From the NCBI GenBank assembly GCA_021292165.1, contig CM037879.1, forward strand, positions 113,328,359-113,392,358: DNA of 64,000 bases. Reading direction: 5' to 3'. The first letter of the stretch is position 1; every line of letters begins with the position of its first letter. A program made the position numbers and the translations under genes. Shown here piece by piece: positions 21,140-32,139 of the stretch. The stretch comes from Shinisaurus crocodilurus (taxonomy: Eukaryota > Chordata > Lepidosauria > Squamata > Shinisauridae). The notes below the pieces were generated by a model. That model was not told the origin of the DNA. It was given only the letters and a program-made list of their open reading frames with translations, and searched no databases.

Positions 21140-22039
21140 TTTACACAGTTACAATCACGTGAGGGTGAAAGTGGGGCTGTGCCCATGAGCCCCACTCCCA
21201 CATTGGCTCTGGTCCCTGCCATCCACATGTGCGTATGGGAGGGAAGAATGTCTGAGCCTACACATGTAGGCTACCCTCATGAATGACAACCCCGGCTGCA
21301 AAGGGCTCTCAGGCATGATGGGAAGCTTTGTGTGTAGGTCCGGCTCCCCTCTTCAGACTTCTCCCGCAACTCATGGACAGTAGAAGAGGACCAACAGGGA
21401 ATGCAACAGCAGGGGTGCCCACACACTATGCAACTGCTATTATGGGTTGTTAAACTAGGAAACTGGTTTGGACATCAGAGGAATATGTGGTCTAAGTGCT
21501 TGTTACAAATGAGGGTCTGATCCTAGTTTGTAAGCCGTGTTTAAAACCATAGTTTTCTGGTTCAGATGTCTCAGGAAACTATGTTTTAACAACCACAATA
21601 TCTTCTTCAAAGTTGGGTATGCAAAGTGAGGAGGGGAGAGTGTGAGGAGGTGCAAGGCTCATTGTTCAGTCTAATAAACCATGGCTCTTTGGACTGAGAT
21701 TGTTATGTCTGAACTGGACCACAGTGGCATTCATCTCAGACAGACTGAGCCATGCAGCCAGTGCTTATTTGGGCTTCTTGCTCATTGTCAAAGTACTGAA
21801 AGCCAGGAGTGCATATTTTTAAAAGGTAGTTTTACAGCAACTGCATTAACTACAATTTTCAGAGTGGCACATCCTGATCCTATAATTAGCTTATGAAGAG
21901 GCAAATCTACTTCACCAGCTGAAATGGGGGAAAATGTAATATACCTTACATTTAGGAGTATGCCCAAGTTGTAACAATGCTTTTTATATTTACTTAAAGC
22001 AGATAATTTGATCTTAGTAGCAAGAAACAAACAAAACAA
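21140..22039. other. No gene; a foldback-like repeat at about 21430-21600
   Basis: The words GGGTTGTTAAACTAGGAAACTGG and CAGGAAACTATGTTTTAACAACC are complementary arms around GTTTAAAACCATAG. The rest shows nothing recognisable. Confidence 0.45.
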
Positions 22040-22057
22040 AACAAAAACTACTGTAAA

Positions 22058-22063
22058 TTTATT
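22058..22063 (-). terminator. LIN28B: Candidate distal LIN28B poly(A) signal
   Basis: TTTATT on the plus strand is AATAAA on the mRNA strand. Directly downstream on the minus strand is a T/GT-rich run (complement of ACAAAACAAAACAAAAAC at 22031-22048), the normal layout for cleavage and polyadenylation. It is the first good signal after the distal microRNA site cluster. Confidence 0.6.
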
Positions 22064-22390
22064 GCAATCCAGGGCTAATTAGTTAATTCCCACATATTGG
22101 TTCTTCCTTAGAAAATTGGTTGCCTTTGCATGGGGTATTTGTGCGTGAACAGCACCCATTTCTCCTTCAGGCAGAAAAGAACAAATTTAAACTTTGAGAC
22201 CATTTCAAATGAATGCATCATTTTAAAATTGAGCACATAGCTGCTCTAACACTTGCAGTGAAAGCAAGTTACACAGACAGAGGCAGTTAACTGCAGAACA
22301 GTTTAAAAAAGAACAACAGGTATGTACCATAAGATCAACAGCCACCTTTAAGGCCTGAGCAGCACAAAGGTGTTGCTTATATGGTAAGTA

Positions 22391-22399
22391 TGAGGTAGT
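22391..22399 (-). promoter_or_regulatory. LIN28B: let-7 target site, distal 3' UTR
   Basis: The plus strand reads TGAGGTAGT, identical to the first nine bases of let-7, so the mRNA has the full complementary site ACUACCUCA. The bases after it (TGTTTGCTGTA) partly resemble the let-7 3' half, so extra pairing is possible. LIN28B is a classic let-7 target. Confidence 0.75.
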
Positions 22400-22406
22400 T
22401 GTTTGC

Positions 22407-22443
22407 TGTAAACAGAATAACTTTATTATTCCCTATGTAAACA
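22407..22443 (-). promoter_or_regulatory. LIN28B: Pair of miR-30 seed sites
   Basis: TGTAAACA, the miR-30 5' end, occurs on the plus strand at 22407-22414 and 22436-22443, giving two UGUUUACA sites in the mRNA. They start eight bases from the let-7 site. Confidence 0.6.
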
Positions 22444-22623
22444 AGGTGGCTTAGAATTTCAGAACTGGAGAGGAGCTGCCCTGTCCACAGCTCTGAAAGT
22501 CAGCCATACTTGTGAATGTCAAATCACAAATGTTCACTTCAGTACAGAAATACCACTGTATTTCTGTTTTCACGGGAAAGCAGAATGCAAAAAGTTGATA
22601 TCTGAGTTATCAGAAACTCAATA

Positions 22624-22638
22624 TGTAAACAGAGGTAG
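22624..22638 (-). promoter_or_regulatory. LIN28B: Adjacent miR-30 and let-7 seed sites
   Basis: TGTAAACA (22624-22631) abuts GAGGTAG (22632-22638) on the plus strand. The mRNA thus has CUACCUC directly followed by UGUUUACA. A further miR-30 heptamer, TGTAAAC, is at 22722-22728. Confidence 0.65.
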
Positions 22639-22761
22639 ATACTATTATAAGCTCATAACATGTATATAGCAGTATAGTAAATAGTAGTATAAAAGTATTT
22701 TTGGTTTGTTCTGAGCAAGCATGTAAACTGTAAAAGAAAAAAAAAGAATTACATGGCATTT

Positions 22762-22769
22762 TCCCTGAG
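22762..22769 (-). promoter_or_regulatory. LIN28B: miR-125 (lin-4 family) seed site
   Basis: The plus strand reads TCCCTGAG, identical to the first eight bases of miR-125, so the mRNA has CUCAGGGA. Regulation of lin-28 genes by lin-4/miR-125 is well established. Confidence 0.65.
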
Positions 22770-23080
22770 CAAGGTTCTTTGTCCTGAGAAGGCTATTTTG
22801 TAATAGTGACCATCCTCCCATATATAAAAATAAAACGTAAACTTTCATAATGAGATAGGTTTGATAGGCTCTCTTAGCAATTCAGTCTGTGGCTGCTGGA
22901 ATTATTTATTTTACCATAATTTCAGGTCTGGAATTTTAAAGTATGTAAATGGGGGAATGGCCAGTTTTCAAATCCACCATTTCCATCTTACTCTATATAA
23001 AGGTCACAAAACTTTGGTTTACATTTTCAAAGTGACCTGAGTTTTGCATCATTGCTGTTCATGGGGCTATTTTCATATAA

Positions 23081-23425
23081 CAGCAGCAAATCATGGGTTC
23101 ATTAACGCACAATGTGCTGTGTGGGTTTCCACAGCCATTCTGAATATTCAACCCCTGATCGGGACTTGCTACATGACATCCAAACCCGGATGCTATAGGC
23201 TAAACATGGGTTAAACAACCCATAGTTAACCTAACTAACTACTAATTGTAAGTGAATTGTGGGTTGTTTTACCTACAATTAACCTATAGTGTCCAAGTTT
23301 GGAAGTCACATAGTAACCGTGATCGGCCTGACCCGGGGTTGAATATTCAAAATGGCCACAGAATGCACCGGGCATACACCACAGCAAATCATGGGTTAAT
23401 TAACCCACAATTTGCCACTGCTATG
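23081..23425. repeat. Large foldback element in the LIN28B 3' UTR
   Basis: The left arm has AAATCATGGGTTCATTAACG, CCACAGCCATTCTGAATATT, CAACCCC and GGATGCTATAGG. The right arm carries their approximate complements (CCTATAGTGTCC, GGGGTTGAATATTC, AATGGCCACAG, GGGTTAATTAACCCAC). The centre is near 23235. The structure is a roughly 340-bp inverted repeat with arms of about 150 bp. Confidence 0.75.
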
Positions 23426-24260
23426 TGCGAACTGGGTTGAACCCAGTTATCATACCTGCTAGAAGGTTATGCAATGCCACTTTGATTTGTCTACATAACT
23501 TAAATAAGTTTACAATCCTTACATAAGGCAAGGAAGTACTCTTCTAAACATATATCACATTCAGTATCGTCAAAAAAAAAACTTTGCATTGTAGCACACA
23601 GAGAACTTCAGTATAAACCATTGAGATATTTTTCCTCAAACACTGTCATGTAATTCAAGCAAAGTTACATAAGATGTGTGCCTGTTACTGAGGCTGTTGA
23701 GCCTTATACATTTCCTGAAAATAGGAGGTGGCAGCAGCAGCAGCAGCAATACAGGATTTGGGCTATCTGACACGGGACAAATGCCTTCTCTGCTTAACCC
23801 CTATGCAATGAATGGAGTCACATCAGACTTGATTGGAGGCCTATCAAAACAAGTCTTACTGCTGTCAGTGACACAACAGAAGAAAGTGTGTTGTCACAAT
23901 TCTCATCAAAACCTTTTAGAAAGTCTACTTGACTTCCATTCTTGTCTTTCTTTTTTTAATGAATGGGGGGAAAGAATTTCTGCAAAATAACTTTTTCATC
24001 AATAGCACATTTTAATGGAAACAGGCCATGGCCCATAGAAACTAATTAACACACAACCAGTGCTTCCTTTGAAGGTTTCTACAGCAGCTGCCCCCTGTCT
24101 AGGCTGCAATCAACTCTACAGTTGCATGTGGTCCTTCTGTCCATGCGTAAGTGACATCTCTTGTTTACAGTCATAATTTGGTAATCTACAGTGGCTTTAC
24201 GTGAACCAAACTATAGTCAGTCTAAATGTAACATTAGGATGGTAATAACCATTGTCTACA

Positions 24261-24391
24261 GCAGCCTTCTCCAACCTGGTACCCTCCAGATGTTTTGCAT
24301 TTCAGTTTCCATCAGCACCAGCCAGCATGGTCAAGAATGCTGGGAGTTATAGTCCAAAACATCCAGAGCACCAGGTTGGGGAAGGCTGGTC
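24261..24391. mobile_element. Palindromic hAT MITE with 8-bp duplication, in the 3' UTR
   Basis: It begins GCAGCCTTCTCCAACCTGG and ends CCAGGTTGGGGAAGGCTG. The flanks are TGTCTACA at 24253-24260 and 24392-24399, a perfect 8-bp duplication. The long inverted arms would fold in the LIN28B transcript. Confidence 0.9.
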
Positions 24392-25046
24392 TGTCTACAG
24401 GCTTCAAGGTCATAGTCTTGAAAGGTGTGACCCAACATGCTCAGCACTAAGCCACCGCTTATAAAGAACGTAGTTTAAGTTAAAAAAAAAATTCTGGCAG
24501 TGTTTAATTTCTGTTCCAAAACTGTACTTTCTTCTTTGATCACTAGCAGGTACTTGTCCAATAATTACTGATAAATTACATTGGGATCCCCTTTCATAAG
24601 CCTCACTGAAATGACTGAACACTGCATGTTCTTGACCAACTCCCTTTCATTATAATAGGGGTCCCCAGCTGAGTGGGCCTTTTAGGAGTAGGGATGAGTA
24701 TCTGAGCAGTCTATATATGAGGAGCTGATCAGTTGTGGAACATTTAAAAGGACTGATTGAGAACAAGAGCCATTAATGATCAATGCGATAAAAATAGATG
24801 CTGATCACCAACAATATAGTAGGAGAAACACAATGATGTCAGATGCTAGATCAGCCTTCCCCAACCTGTTGGACTGTGACTTCCATCATTCATTAATTGG
24901 CTTTCTAAACTTATTGATAAAACTGGGTTTCTCAAACTTGAGTCAGTTTAGCAGCTCCTCAAGCAAGTGTTAAATAATTTAGTGTGTATGCAGATTGCAA
25001 CTGCTGTCTGTCTGATTGTTTGTGATTGTTTTATTTTACAAAATGT

Positions 25047-25143
25047 AAGGCTGCAATCCTATACTCGCTTACCTGGGAGTAAGCCCTATTGAACTTAATG
25101 AGACCTGAATGAGAGTTACTTCTGAATAAACAGGATTGGATTG
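25047..25143. repeat. Dispersed repeat, inverted copy of 6116-6210 family
   Basis: It contains GGCTGCAATCCTAT, CTTACCTGGGAGTAAGCC and, at the far end, AGGATTGGATTGCA, which is complementary to the left end. Confidence 0.6.
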
Positions 25144-25931
25144 CAAATACTGAAGCCTCACAGGTTGAAAATGAAAAGGCCAAGGGGTCTGTTTCAGGTT
25201 TTCCCCTCCTTGAAGTGGTAAAAATTTCTTTTACATTTTTATTCTGTGTTCACTTTTCAAGAGATGTAGAAATCCATTCACTCATATCAAATGTAATTTG
25301 TGAAAATTGAGTCTGAAGAAGATGCTGCTGCTGCTGCTGCCTTCATAACACCTCAAGATTTGCACAAAATATAAAGATTCAGGGTGGTATCACAATACCA
25401 CTTTAAACAATCATTTTAACGTATACATTCTCCCGCACAGTCACCTAACCTGCATTTCAACCATATTAATTTAATACAATACTTGATATACCAGCACAGA
25501 AAACAACACATTCATTGTCTTTGGGGGAGGGGAAAGAGTGGGGAGCGCCTTTTAACTCTTTAAACATTGTGGCAATTCTGAGGCATATTTAAACCAAGGC
25601 ATTGCCCTTTCAAGATGAGCAGTAAAAAATACATTGCTCTCCTGGGTAATGGGGAGGAGATTAAAAGAAAATCTACCCTGAACCCGACAGGGATGTCTTA
25701 ATATCTTTAGTACCATGACCATGGCAGCTTTAAGTAATATTTCTTTGGGTTTGCATGAAATAATGGTTGTGATTTGGCCCCCCTTCTTTTTCTCGTATAA
25801 TTAAAAAAGGCAACTTATTAAAGAAAAATTCCAGGATTATTTTAAAAATCACTCAAACTATTGCTTTCCAATGGATTATGAATCCAAGGAAACAGAGTGT
25901 TGAATGTATACATTCAAGAAATCGCACACTC

Positions 25932-26519
25932 AGACCATGGACCAGTTCAGACATCATGATAAATTATGGTTTACCTTGAAAAGAATGAACTGCAGTGAAC
26001 TTTGGGCTGGCCCAGGGGTAAGCAACCCAGTATCCTCCAGATATTTTGGTGTACAACTCCCATTATCCCTGGCTATTGGCCATGCTGGCTGGGGCTAATG
26101 GGAGTGGCAGTCCAAAACACCTAGAAATTACTAGGTTGCCCATCCCTGGGCTGGCATTTTCCTCTTCATTTCTCTCCAGCATGGCGATGAGGAGATCAGA
26201 AGCTTTCATTAACACTAATGATTGATTGCAATTTAGCATTAATCAAAACTCTAAACTGAGGTTAGTCTTAACTTTGGTTTGTTGAAACAAGTTACCTTCA
26301 TAACTCAGGGTTTGAAGTTTGCTTGTTCAAACAAACCATTGTTAAGCTAAAGCTTAGACACAGCGACAAGCTACAGTCAATAAAAAATGAAAGCAAAAAC
26401 TCTGAACTCCTCCTCATGGCTGCTCTGGAGTAGGGAGGGGAGAGCACACACACCCAAAGCACACTGCATTACTTTACCATCATAATAAACCATGGTTAAT
26501 CATGATACCCAAACCAGCT
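25932..26519. repeat. Foldback repeat in the 3' UTR, carrying a nested MITE
   Basis: The left arm CAGACATCATGATAAATTATGG is approximately complementary to the right arm CCATGGTTAATCATGATACC. CATTAACACTAATG, AAACCAT and GTTTGAAG words fill the space, with the MITE at 26013-26148 inserted in the left half. Confidence 0.55.
26013..26148. mobile_element. Palindromic hAT MITE, CAGGG...CCCTG ends
   Basis: Ends are CAGGGGTAAGCAACC and GGTTGCCCATCCCTG. The flanks GGCTGGCC (26005-26012) and GGCTGGCA (26149-26156) match at seven of eight bases. CAGGG ends with an 8-bp duplication indicate the hAT superfamily. Confidence 0.9.
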
Positions 26520-26652
26520 GAATAAAACACAAGACATTCGGCTGAAATGAAATTTGCTTGGAGTGATCAGTCTGAAGGCCACAGTTCCTCAGCAGTAGTT
26601 AAAATTCAAAGTTGGTTGCAGGATACGTGAAATTATTCTCCTTGTGCTTGAA

Positions 26653-26660
26653 TGAGGTAG
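26653..26660 (-). promoter_or_regulatory. LIN28B: let-7 target site, proximal 3' UTR
   Basis: The plus strand reads TGAGGTAG, giving CUACCUCA in the mRNA 45 bases after the stop codon. It is an 8-base match to the let-7 5' end. Confidence 0.75.
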
Positions 26661-26705
26661 ACATCCCAAGAGGATAAGGAGATGAAAGGCTGTGACCAAA
26701 GCTCT

Positions 26706-27075
26706 TTAAGTCTTTTTCCTTTTTTGAACAGAGGGCCCCTTTCGGCTTTGTTCTTCAGGTGATGGAGATAATTTACTTGAAGCAGCTTCTTGTGGTGACC
26801 TGCCTGAATGTTCTAAGATGTCTGCCCTTCCCTCCTGAGAATAGGATGGAGATATGTAGCCATAAGCCCCTCCCCCTTCTCTCAGGAACGCTGATGTGGA
26901 GGGCTGGGGTTCTGCTTCGTATCTTCCCTGATAACTAGTGGGCTGCTGCGGAACAGTTTTATGTGGGCAGTTCGCCACCATGTGCATGATACTCTGACAG
27001 TAATGGCACTTCTTTGGCTGTGGAGGCAGAGTACATTCCTTAGCATGATGATCGAGGCCACCACAATTGTAGCAT
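26706..27075 (-). CDS. LIN28B: LIN28B terminal coding exon
   Basis: LIN28B is an RNA-binding protein that blocks let-7 maturation by binding its precursors. This last exon encodes 122 residues after a split arginine codon. Residues 1-14 form CCHC knuckle 1 (CYNCGGLDHHAKEC) and residues 23-36 knuckle 2 (CHYCQSIMHMVANC), the part that binds the GGAG motif of pre-let-7. The rest is a Ser/Pro/Glu-rich tail with RSPQEA and a basic end, KGPSVQKRKKT, where LIN28B (but not LIN28A) has its nuclear/nucleolar localisation signal. Length and ending agree with human LIN28B; the long tail rules out LIN28A. The stop is TAA at 26706-26708. The acceptor AG is at 27076-27077 (minus strand), after a T-rich run. 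No disruption is seen. The cold-shock-domain exons lie outside the window. Confidence 0.97.
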
Positions 27076-27110
27076 CTGCAAAATACAAATATATATTTTT
27101 TTAAATGGAG
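27076..27110 (-). other. LIN28B: LIN28B last-intron splice acceptor
   Basis: On the minus strand the sequence before the exon is a T/A-rich stretch, then TTTGTATTTTGCAG and the exon base A that completes an Arg codon. The phase (AG before the intron, A after it) matches the known exon junction before the first knuckle. Confidence 0.9.
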
Positions 27111-30100
27111 AGGATTTACAAGAGAAATATTTTAAACATTAAAAAATGGGAAACACTAATCTGTAATTGTTCATACTTCACAAGACCTATTTTAAAATAG
27201 CTGATAATGTCTCTACTGGGTTCTCACTTGGGAGCAGAATGAAAGTGAGCCGAGCAAGACATACACTTCATGTTACCTGGAAGCTTTAGCAAATGCATCT
27301 AGGCTTATACTGGACTCCTTCCATTCATTTATAGAGTGGTAAGGAGTGTGCCACTTTCAGTTTCGCTTTCAAGTATAGAAGAATGGGACAAGCACAGTGG
27401 ATCTTCTAAACCGATTACTATTGTGCATAAAAGTTTTTGGTGTAGCCTCAACATGCATATACGGAGAAGCTGCCTACATGAATGTGTTTGAGGCCAGCAG
27501 GTATGTGTAAGCATAAATTTAGGGCCTGCATGCATATCTACTAGAGTAATGTCCATCACTGGAACATTTGCCAATTCCCTCAGTACCTGCTATAGTCCAC
27601 AACAAACAAAGTAATTTATTTATTCATCCTATCTTATATCCCGATCCAAAGTCAATTTATGTCAAGAAGAACACCTCTTAGCCTACAGAGAACAATGATC
27701 AAGCCGCATAAAAGACAGAATATGCAAGGAATCCTTTTTTTTTTTTAAACAGAGGAAAGTGCGAATGCAGTCCCCCACTACCACAAATTATGCAGTCGAG
27801 TTTCCCGCATTTGGGGAAATCGCAGGGGTCAGCACACCTGGAGTGCAATGGATGAGCCTCACCCTGGGAAAACCACCTTCATGATCATGGTGTCTCCCCT
27901 GCCAGGTAAGTATACAACAAGGAATCCTGGATATGATACACAGTGGGGTCAGTACTGAAATATAGGAACATTAGAAAAATAAAGTGAAAAATTAAGATGA
28001 TTATGTATGCAGCGCCATGAATATACATGATGCTTCACAGAGCAATAGAAGAGCCAGGCCCCTGGAAGACACATGCTAATGTTTTGACAGTGGGGGCAGG
28101 AAAGACAAAAGATGGAAGGGGCGAGAGCAAAGATAACACAGCAGAGGGCAGAGAAAAGGGGAGAGAAAAAGGGTCTTAGAAGGGATCAATGCGAGCAGAT
28201 GCAAGTAGTTATGTTTTGTTTTAGTTGTGGATGCAAACTGATGTGGTAGACTCAAAGTTTCACAGAAATGGAAGAACTTCTATAAAGATCATCCTAGAAC
28301 AAAATTTAAGAAAATTTTTATAGGGATATTTGTCATGATCTGAGGTATGCACTTTCCTTTTCAAATCCAAGGTTAACCTTCAAGTGAAAACTGTTCTTTG
28401 AGGACGAGCCTCTGTTTGGATAGGATTCAGGCACCTTCAGTGGCCATTGCCATGCCTTGGATCCTAAGATAACCTAAGGAAGTTCACAGAAAGAAAGTTT
28501 CCTGTTTCTCCCCAACTCCCCTGCAGCCACCTGGTCCCCATCCCACATTATTCAGAGCCTAGTATTTGGTATCCTAAAGGCTGCAATGGTTTTGAGGCAT
28601 ACTATAGCAATGAAACTTTGTGTGAATCATACCAGGACACAAGATAAATAATACTTTGAGTAGTAGACCTGTACAGAGCTCAAGAGAAAATAACATGGGG
28701 GTGGGGTGGGGTGGGATACAACAACTAAGCAAATATAAAGGAAAGTACTTCCATAGGAATAAGTTCCTGAGGTAACTGCAATGGGAAAATAGTCATGCAG
28801 AAAGGATACTTCAGGTGATTGGTACAGTACTTGCTTAGTTTTTTTATATGTTTAAACATAGCCCACTAGAGGGCAGCAAGTTTCTAAATATTTGTCTCCC
28901 TCATGCAGTTTTTAAGCTGCTGTTTCAAAAATAATTGTTATTAGTGGTACATGCTGGAGGGTTTGGGGTCATACACACACACACACACACACACACGTTC
29001 TGAGACATAAATAAAATGATGGGTGTGAATGCCAACACCCATAATCCAAAAGCAGAAATACATATTACAATCAATGCTAAATTTGAAATACAAAATACCA
29101 GCATTTTTTTTTTGTAAAGGGACAGAAGAATTCTTCTCTATACAGAGCTTCCCCCCCACCAAAATTATTATAGATAAGAGGAACGATCCAGTACTCCTGA
29201 GCAAGCCCCACTGAAGTAGACTGGAGCTTCACAGGGAGGGAGCAGTGATCGTACACAGCTTTCACCCCATTTCAATGAGGCTTGAGCAGAAGAATTTCCT
29301 AGCAGATCATGTTTTCAGTAAAAGGACATCCTAAGAGGCCTTCACAGGTGAAACAAAGCCTAAGGTGTGGGGGAACATTGCCCAGCTACAAAGAGGAGGC
29401 AGCACATTCTACATCACAACAAGGACCACTGTGAACCTGGAAAATGACACAATATGATGAGAGTAGGAAGGTGCCTGGGGAGATCCACCTCGGCTGAGAG
29501 GAGGAATAATAAGGAACTCACAAGGCTCTCGCAGTGGGGCCACTACCTCAGGTTGTGAATGTAGGTACACCCAACAGAGCTGAGCACTACACACCTGTCT
29601 CTCCACACAAGGGGAATGTGTGAAGCTATCACACAAGCCTGATAGCTCAGGCTTGACCTAAGTGATGCCAGGGTGGCATGCTAGCTGGCTCTCCATGCCA
29701 GTTTCCCAGAGTATCTCACAAGGATGAATTAGATTGATCCCCTTCACACTAGTTTTAGCTGATGCATGTATGCCATGTTCCTTCAATAAAGTTATAGCCT
29801 GTTTAATCCTATTATTGACAGTCTGCCTCTTTATTCCTCTCAGTAAAATGTGTTGCAATTTACAGGGCACAATTCTTCTGCATTGGATGTTTTGTAATAC
29901 AACAACATTGTTTACTATTCCTTTCATTCAACTGCAAAACTTTGCCTATATCATCATTAGGAGCCCTCTTCAGACAGCAGAATTTATGGGCCATTCCCCT
30001 CAAGACACTATGTAGCTTGATCCTTAACAGTCCATGAAGGGGAAACAAATATTTCTTTACACTGCCTGCCACTTGCATGTCAAGGACTGAAAGTGAGCCT

Positions 30101-31094
30101 GACTTCCTTCTCTTATGGATATTTCCCTCCCATTTCCATAAGCACTTTTTTGTTAATAGTTTTCTTAAGATTTTAATGGTTATATAGAGAAAGACACTGA
30201 ATTTCTGCCCAAAGTCCAGTGAAGAAACCCAAGCTCTGCCTGTGATCAGAAAGTATTCACAGAAGTAGTTTTGGAATCATTTCCCAAGGTTTGCATTTCA
30301 TGTCGTCCCCCCCCCCCCACTAAGGACTTTAGCCAAAGTGAAGAAAGACACTCTTGTGGAAACATTCCCTTTCCACAGAAAAAAATGCTTTGCAATATAG
30401 TCTAATCAATGTAATTGTTAAATTGATGACAACCTGCACATGGGGAAGATCCCCATGGTCTGCTTTACAGGGGGACGACGACACACACCAAGCCTTAGAA
30501 TGTGCTCCCTCTCCTTCTTCCCCAACCCATGAGATGAAGCATAAGGAGCGGAAGAAAAGGGCCCAAGAGTCTCCTGTACCTTGCATTTCTTTCATGGCCT
30601 GGACATGAAACACCCTATTTGGGCATTCCTTTCTTCATGTGATTTGACATGACATGGAAAGGGGCTGAAGGCACTAGTCCCATCCCCATGTCCCCAAGTA
30701 GCCATGCACCCATGCTATCCACTTGCTAGGGCCTGGGGGCTTGTCTCAGAGGGGGAGTCCACAGAACAAGCAGAGGCTCTCCCTGTGAGCTGCAGTCCTG
30801 ATCAAGCTGGTTTCCAGCTCATGGGACAGCCTGCAGGGCAGGCCTCCAATGTGCGGGCAGCATGGGGGGGGGGAGCCAGCAAGGGGCATGCTAGGGCTAG
30901 CATGCGTGAGGCCACTCTCCCCCCTCCCCACCACCTGCATGATGCTAATCACGTGGAGAGAAGAATTCCTGAACAGGGCTTATCACTATCCATTCTTAAC
31001 TTCCTAAGAGCCACCACTTTTATAACATACCAAAACTTGGTGGAAATAGGTTTTGTTAATGGTGGGTTTTAGGTTTAATAACCGTGGTCCTTTT
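27111..31094. other. Intronic DNA, no gene; a CA tract
   Basis: A (CA)n tract lies at 28972-28996 and short C-runs at 29151 and 30308. Open frames at 30329-31072 on both strands show no known motif. No repeat family was recognised with confidence. Confidence 0.4.
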
Positions 31095-31420
31095 TAATGT
31101 ATATGCTGCCTAACTTGTAGATCTCCTCTGAGCGGTTTACCATTAAAAAACCAAAATGGTACTAGAAAAAAAGGTATCAAAATATTAAAGAGACAGTAGT
31201 AAAGTTAATAATGAGAGCAAACAGTTTAAAGATTAAATGCCTGCTGGAAGAGGAAGGACTTAGCCAGGCACCTAAATAAATACAGTGAAGATGCCAGGTG
31301 GATCTCCCTGAGTAGGGTATTCCACAGAGGAAGCTCTTTTCCATCCATCACACCATTTTGGGTGGTAGCACCCAGAGAAGACCCTCTGAAGAACATCTTA
31401 GCAATTGGGCAGGGACATAT
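31095..31420 (-). repeat. L2-like LINE 3' end, inverted
   Basis: It follows the order seen in other inverted L2-type tails: TATATGCTGCC, CTGAGCGGTTTACCATTAAAA, GGAAGGACTTAGCCAGGCACC and GGGTATTCCACAGAGGAAGC. Confidence 0.6.
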
Positions 31421-31661
31421 TTTGCTCTTTTAATTCAGAATTAAAATCCTTATTTTAAATTAAAATCTACGGATTTGTAGTTAGTTTGCCAGTACTGTGA
31501 AGAAGGGGGAGGGAGTTGAGGAATTATGCAGCCTAAAATCACAATAGCAGTGATAGAGGAGCAGTGGGGCAGAACATCAAAATAGCTACACCTAATGGCA
31601 TCTTCCACATGTCAAGTGGGACATAACTATCCATTATGGTTAAAGTTGAGATCACTTACTG

Positions 31662-31795
31662 CATCCTTTCCCAACCTGATGCCTTCCAGATGTTTTAGAC
31701 CAACTCCTATCAGCCGTGGTCAGCATGGCCAATGACCAGGAATGCTGGAAGTTGTAGCCTAAAACACCTGGAGGGCACCAGGTTGGGGAAGGCTA
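31662..31795. mobile_element. Palindromic hAT MITE with 8-bp duplication
   Basis: It begins CATCCTTTCCCAACCTGATGC and ends GGTTGGGGAAGGCTA. The flanks are ACTTACTG at 31654-31661 and 31796-31803, a perfect 8-bp duplication. Confidence 0.9.
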
Positions 31796-32139
31796 ACTTA
31801 CTGTGTGATAGGATGTGGCTTCTGGCTAAGCAGTGAACCAACTACCACCCTGCACCTTCCCCCGATTTCCAAGGAGTTGTGGGAACATGAGGATGCTTGG
31901 CTCACTGTGCAGGTACAGACAGTGACCTGGTTCACACAATAAAACAAGCCATGGTAGCCTGTTGCGAGCCGCGAGCACTGTTTTCATAATCACTGCCCAA
32001 CTGTCCCCACACCACATTCCTGCTCTCTACACCACACAAGCGCCTTAGGTAAAGCTGTCTTTCTGCCCTATCCTAAGTCACTTGTTAGTCCAGTAGTTCA
32101 TGCAATCATGCCATAAAACTACTTTTACATAAGATAGCA

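Larger units (their letters stand above)
22040..26705 (-). other. LIN28B: LIN28B 3' untranslated region (inferred extent)
   Basis: The UTR is inferred to run from the stop at 26706-26708 leftward for about 4.65 kb to the poly(A) signal at 22058-22063. Known LIN28B transcripts have an exceptionally long 3' UTR of roughly this size, and the distal part carries let-7, miR-30 and miR-125 seed matches, which supports the extent. It also contains two palindromic hAT MITEs (24261-24391, 26013-26148), two larger foldback repeats, a dispersed repeat (25047-25143) and a MITE remnant near 24851. Shorter isoforms using other AATAAA hexamers, such as 22422-22427, are possible. Confidence 0.7.

Noticed and set aside
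1..22000. 3' end of BVES, the expected neighbour in other amniotes
   Set aside because: No popeye-domain coding sequence was recognised; it may lie beyond the left edge.
25518..25748. Two TCTTTGG words (miR-9 seed-like) at 25518 and 25742
   Set aside because: Seven-base matches are expected by chance in a 4.6-kb UTR and they do not cluster with other sites.
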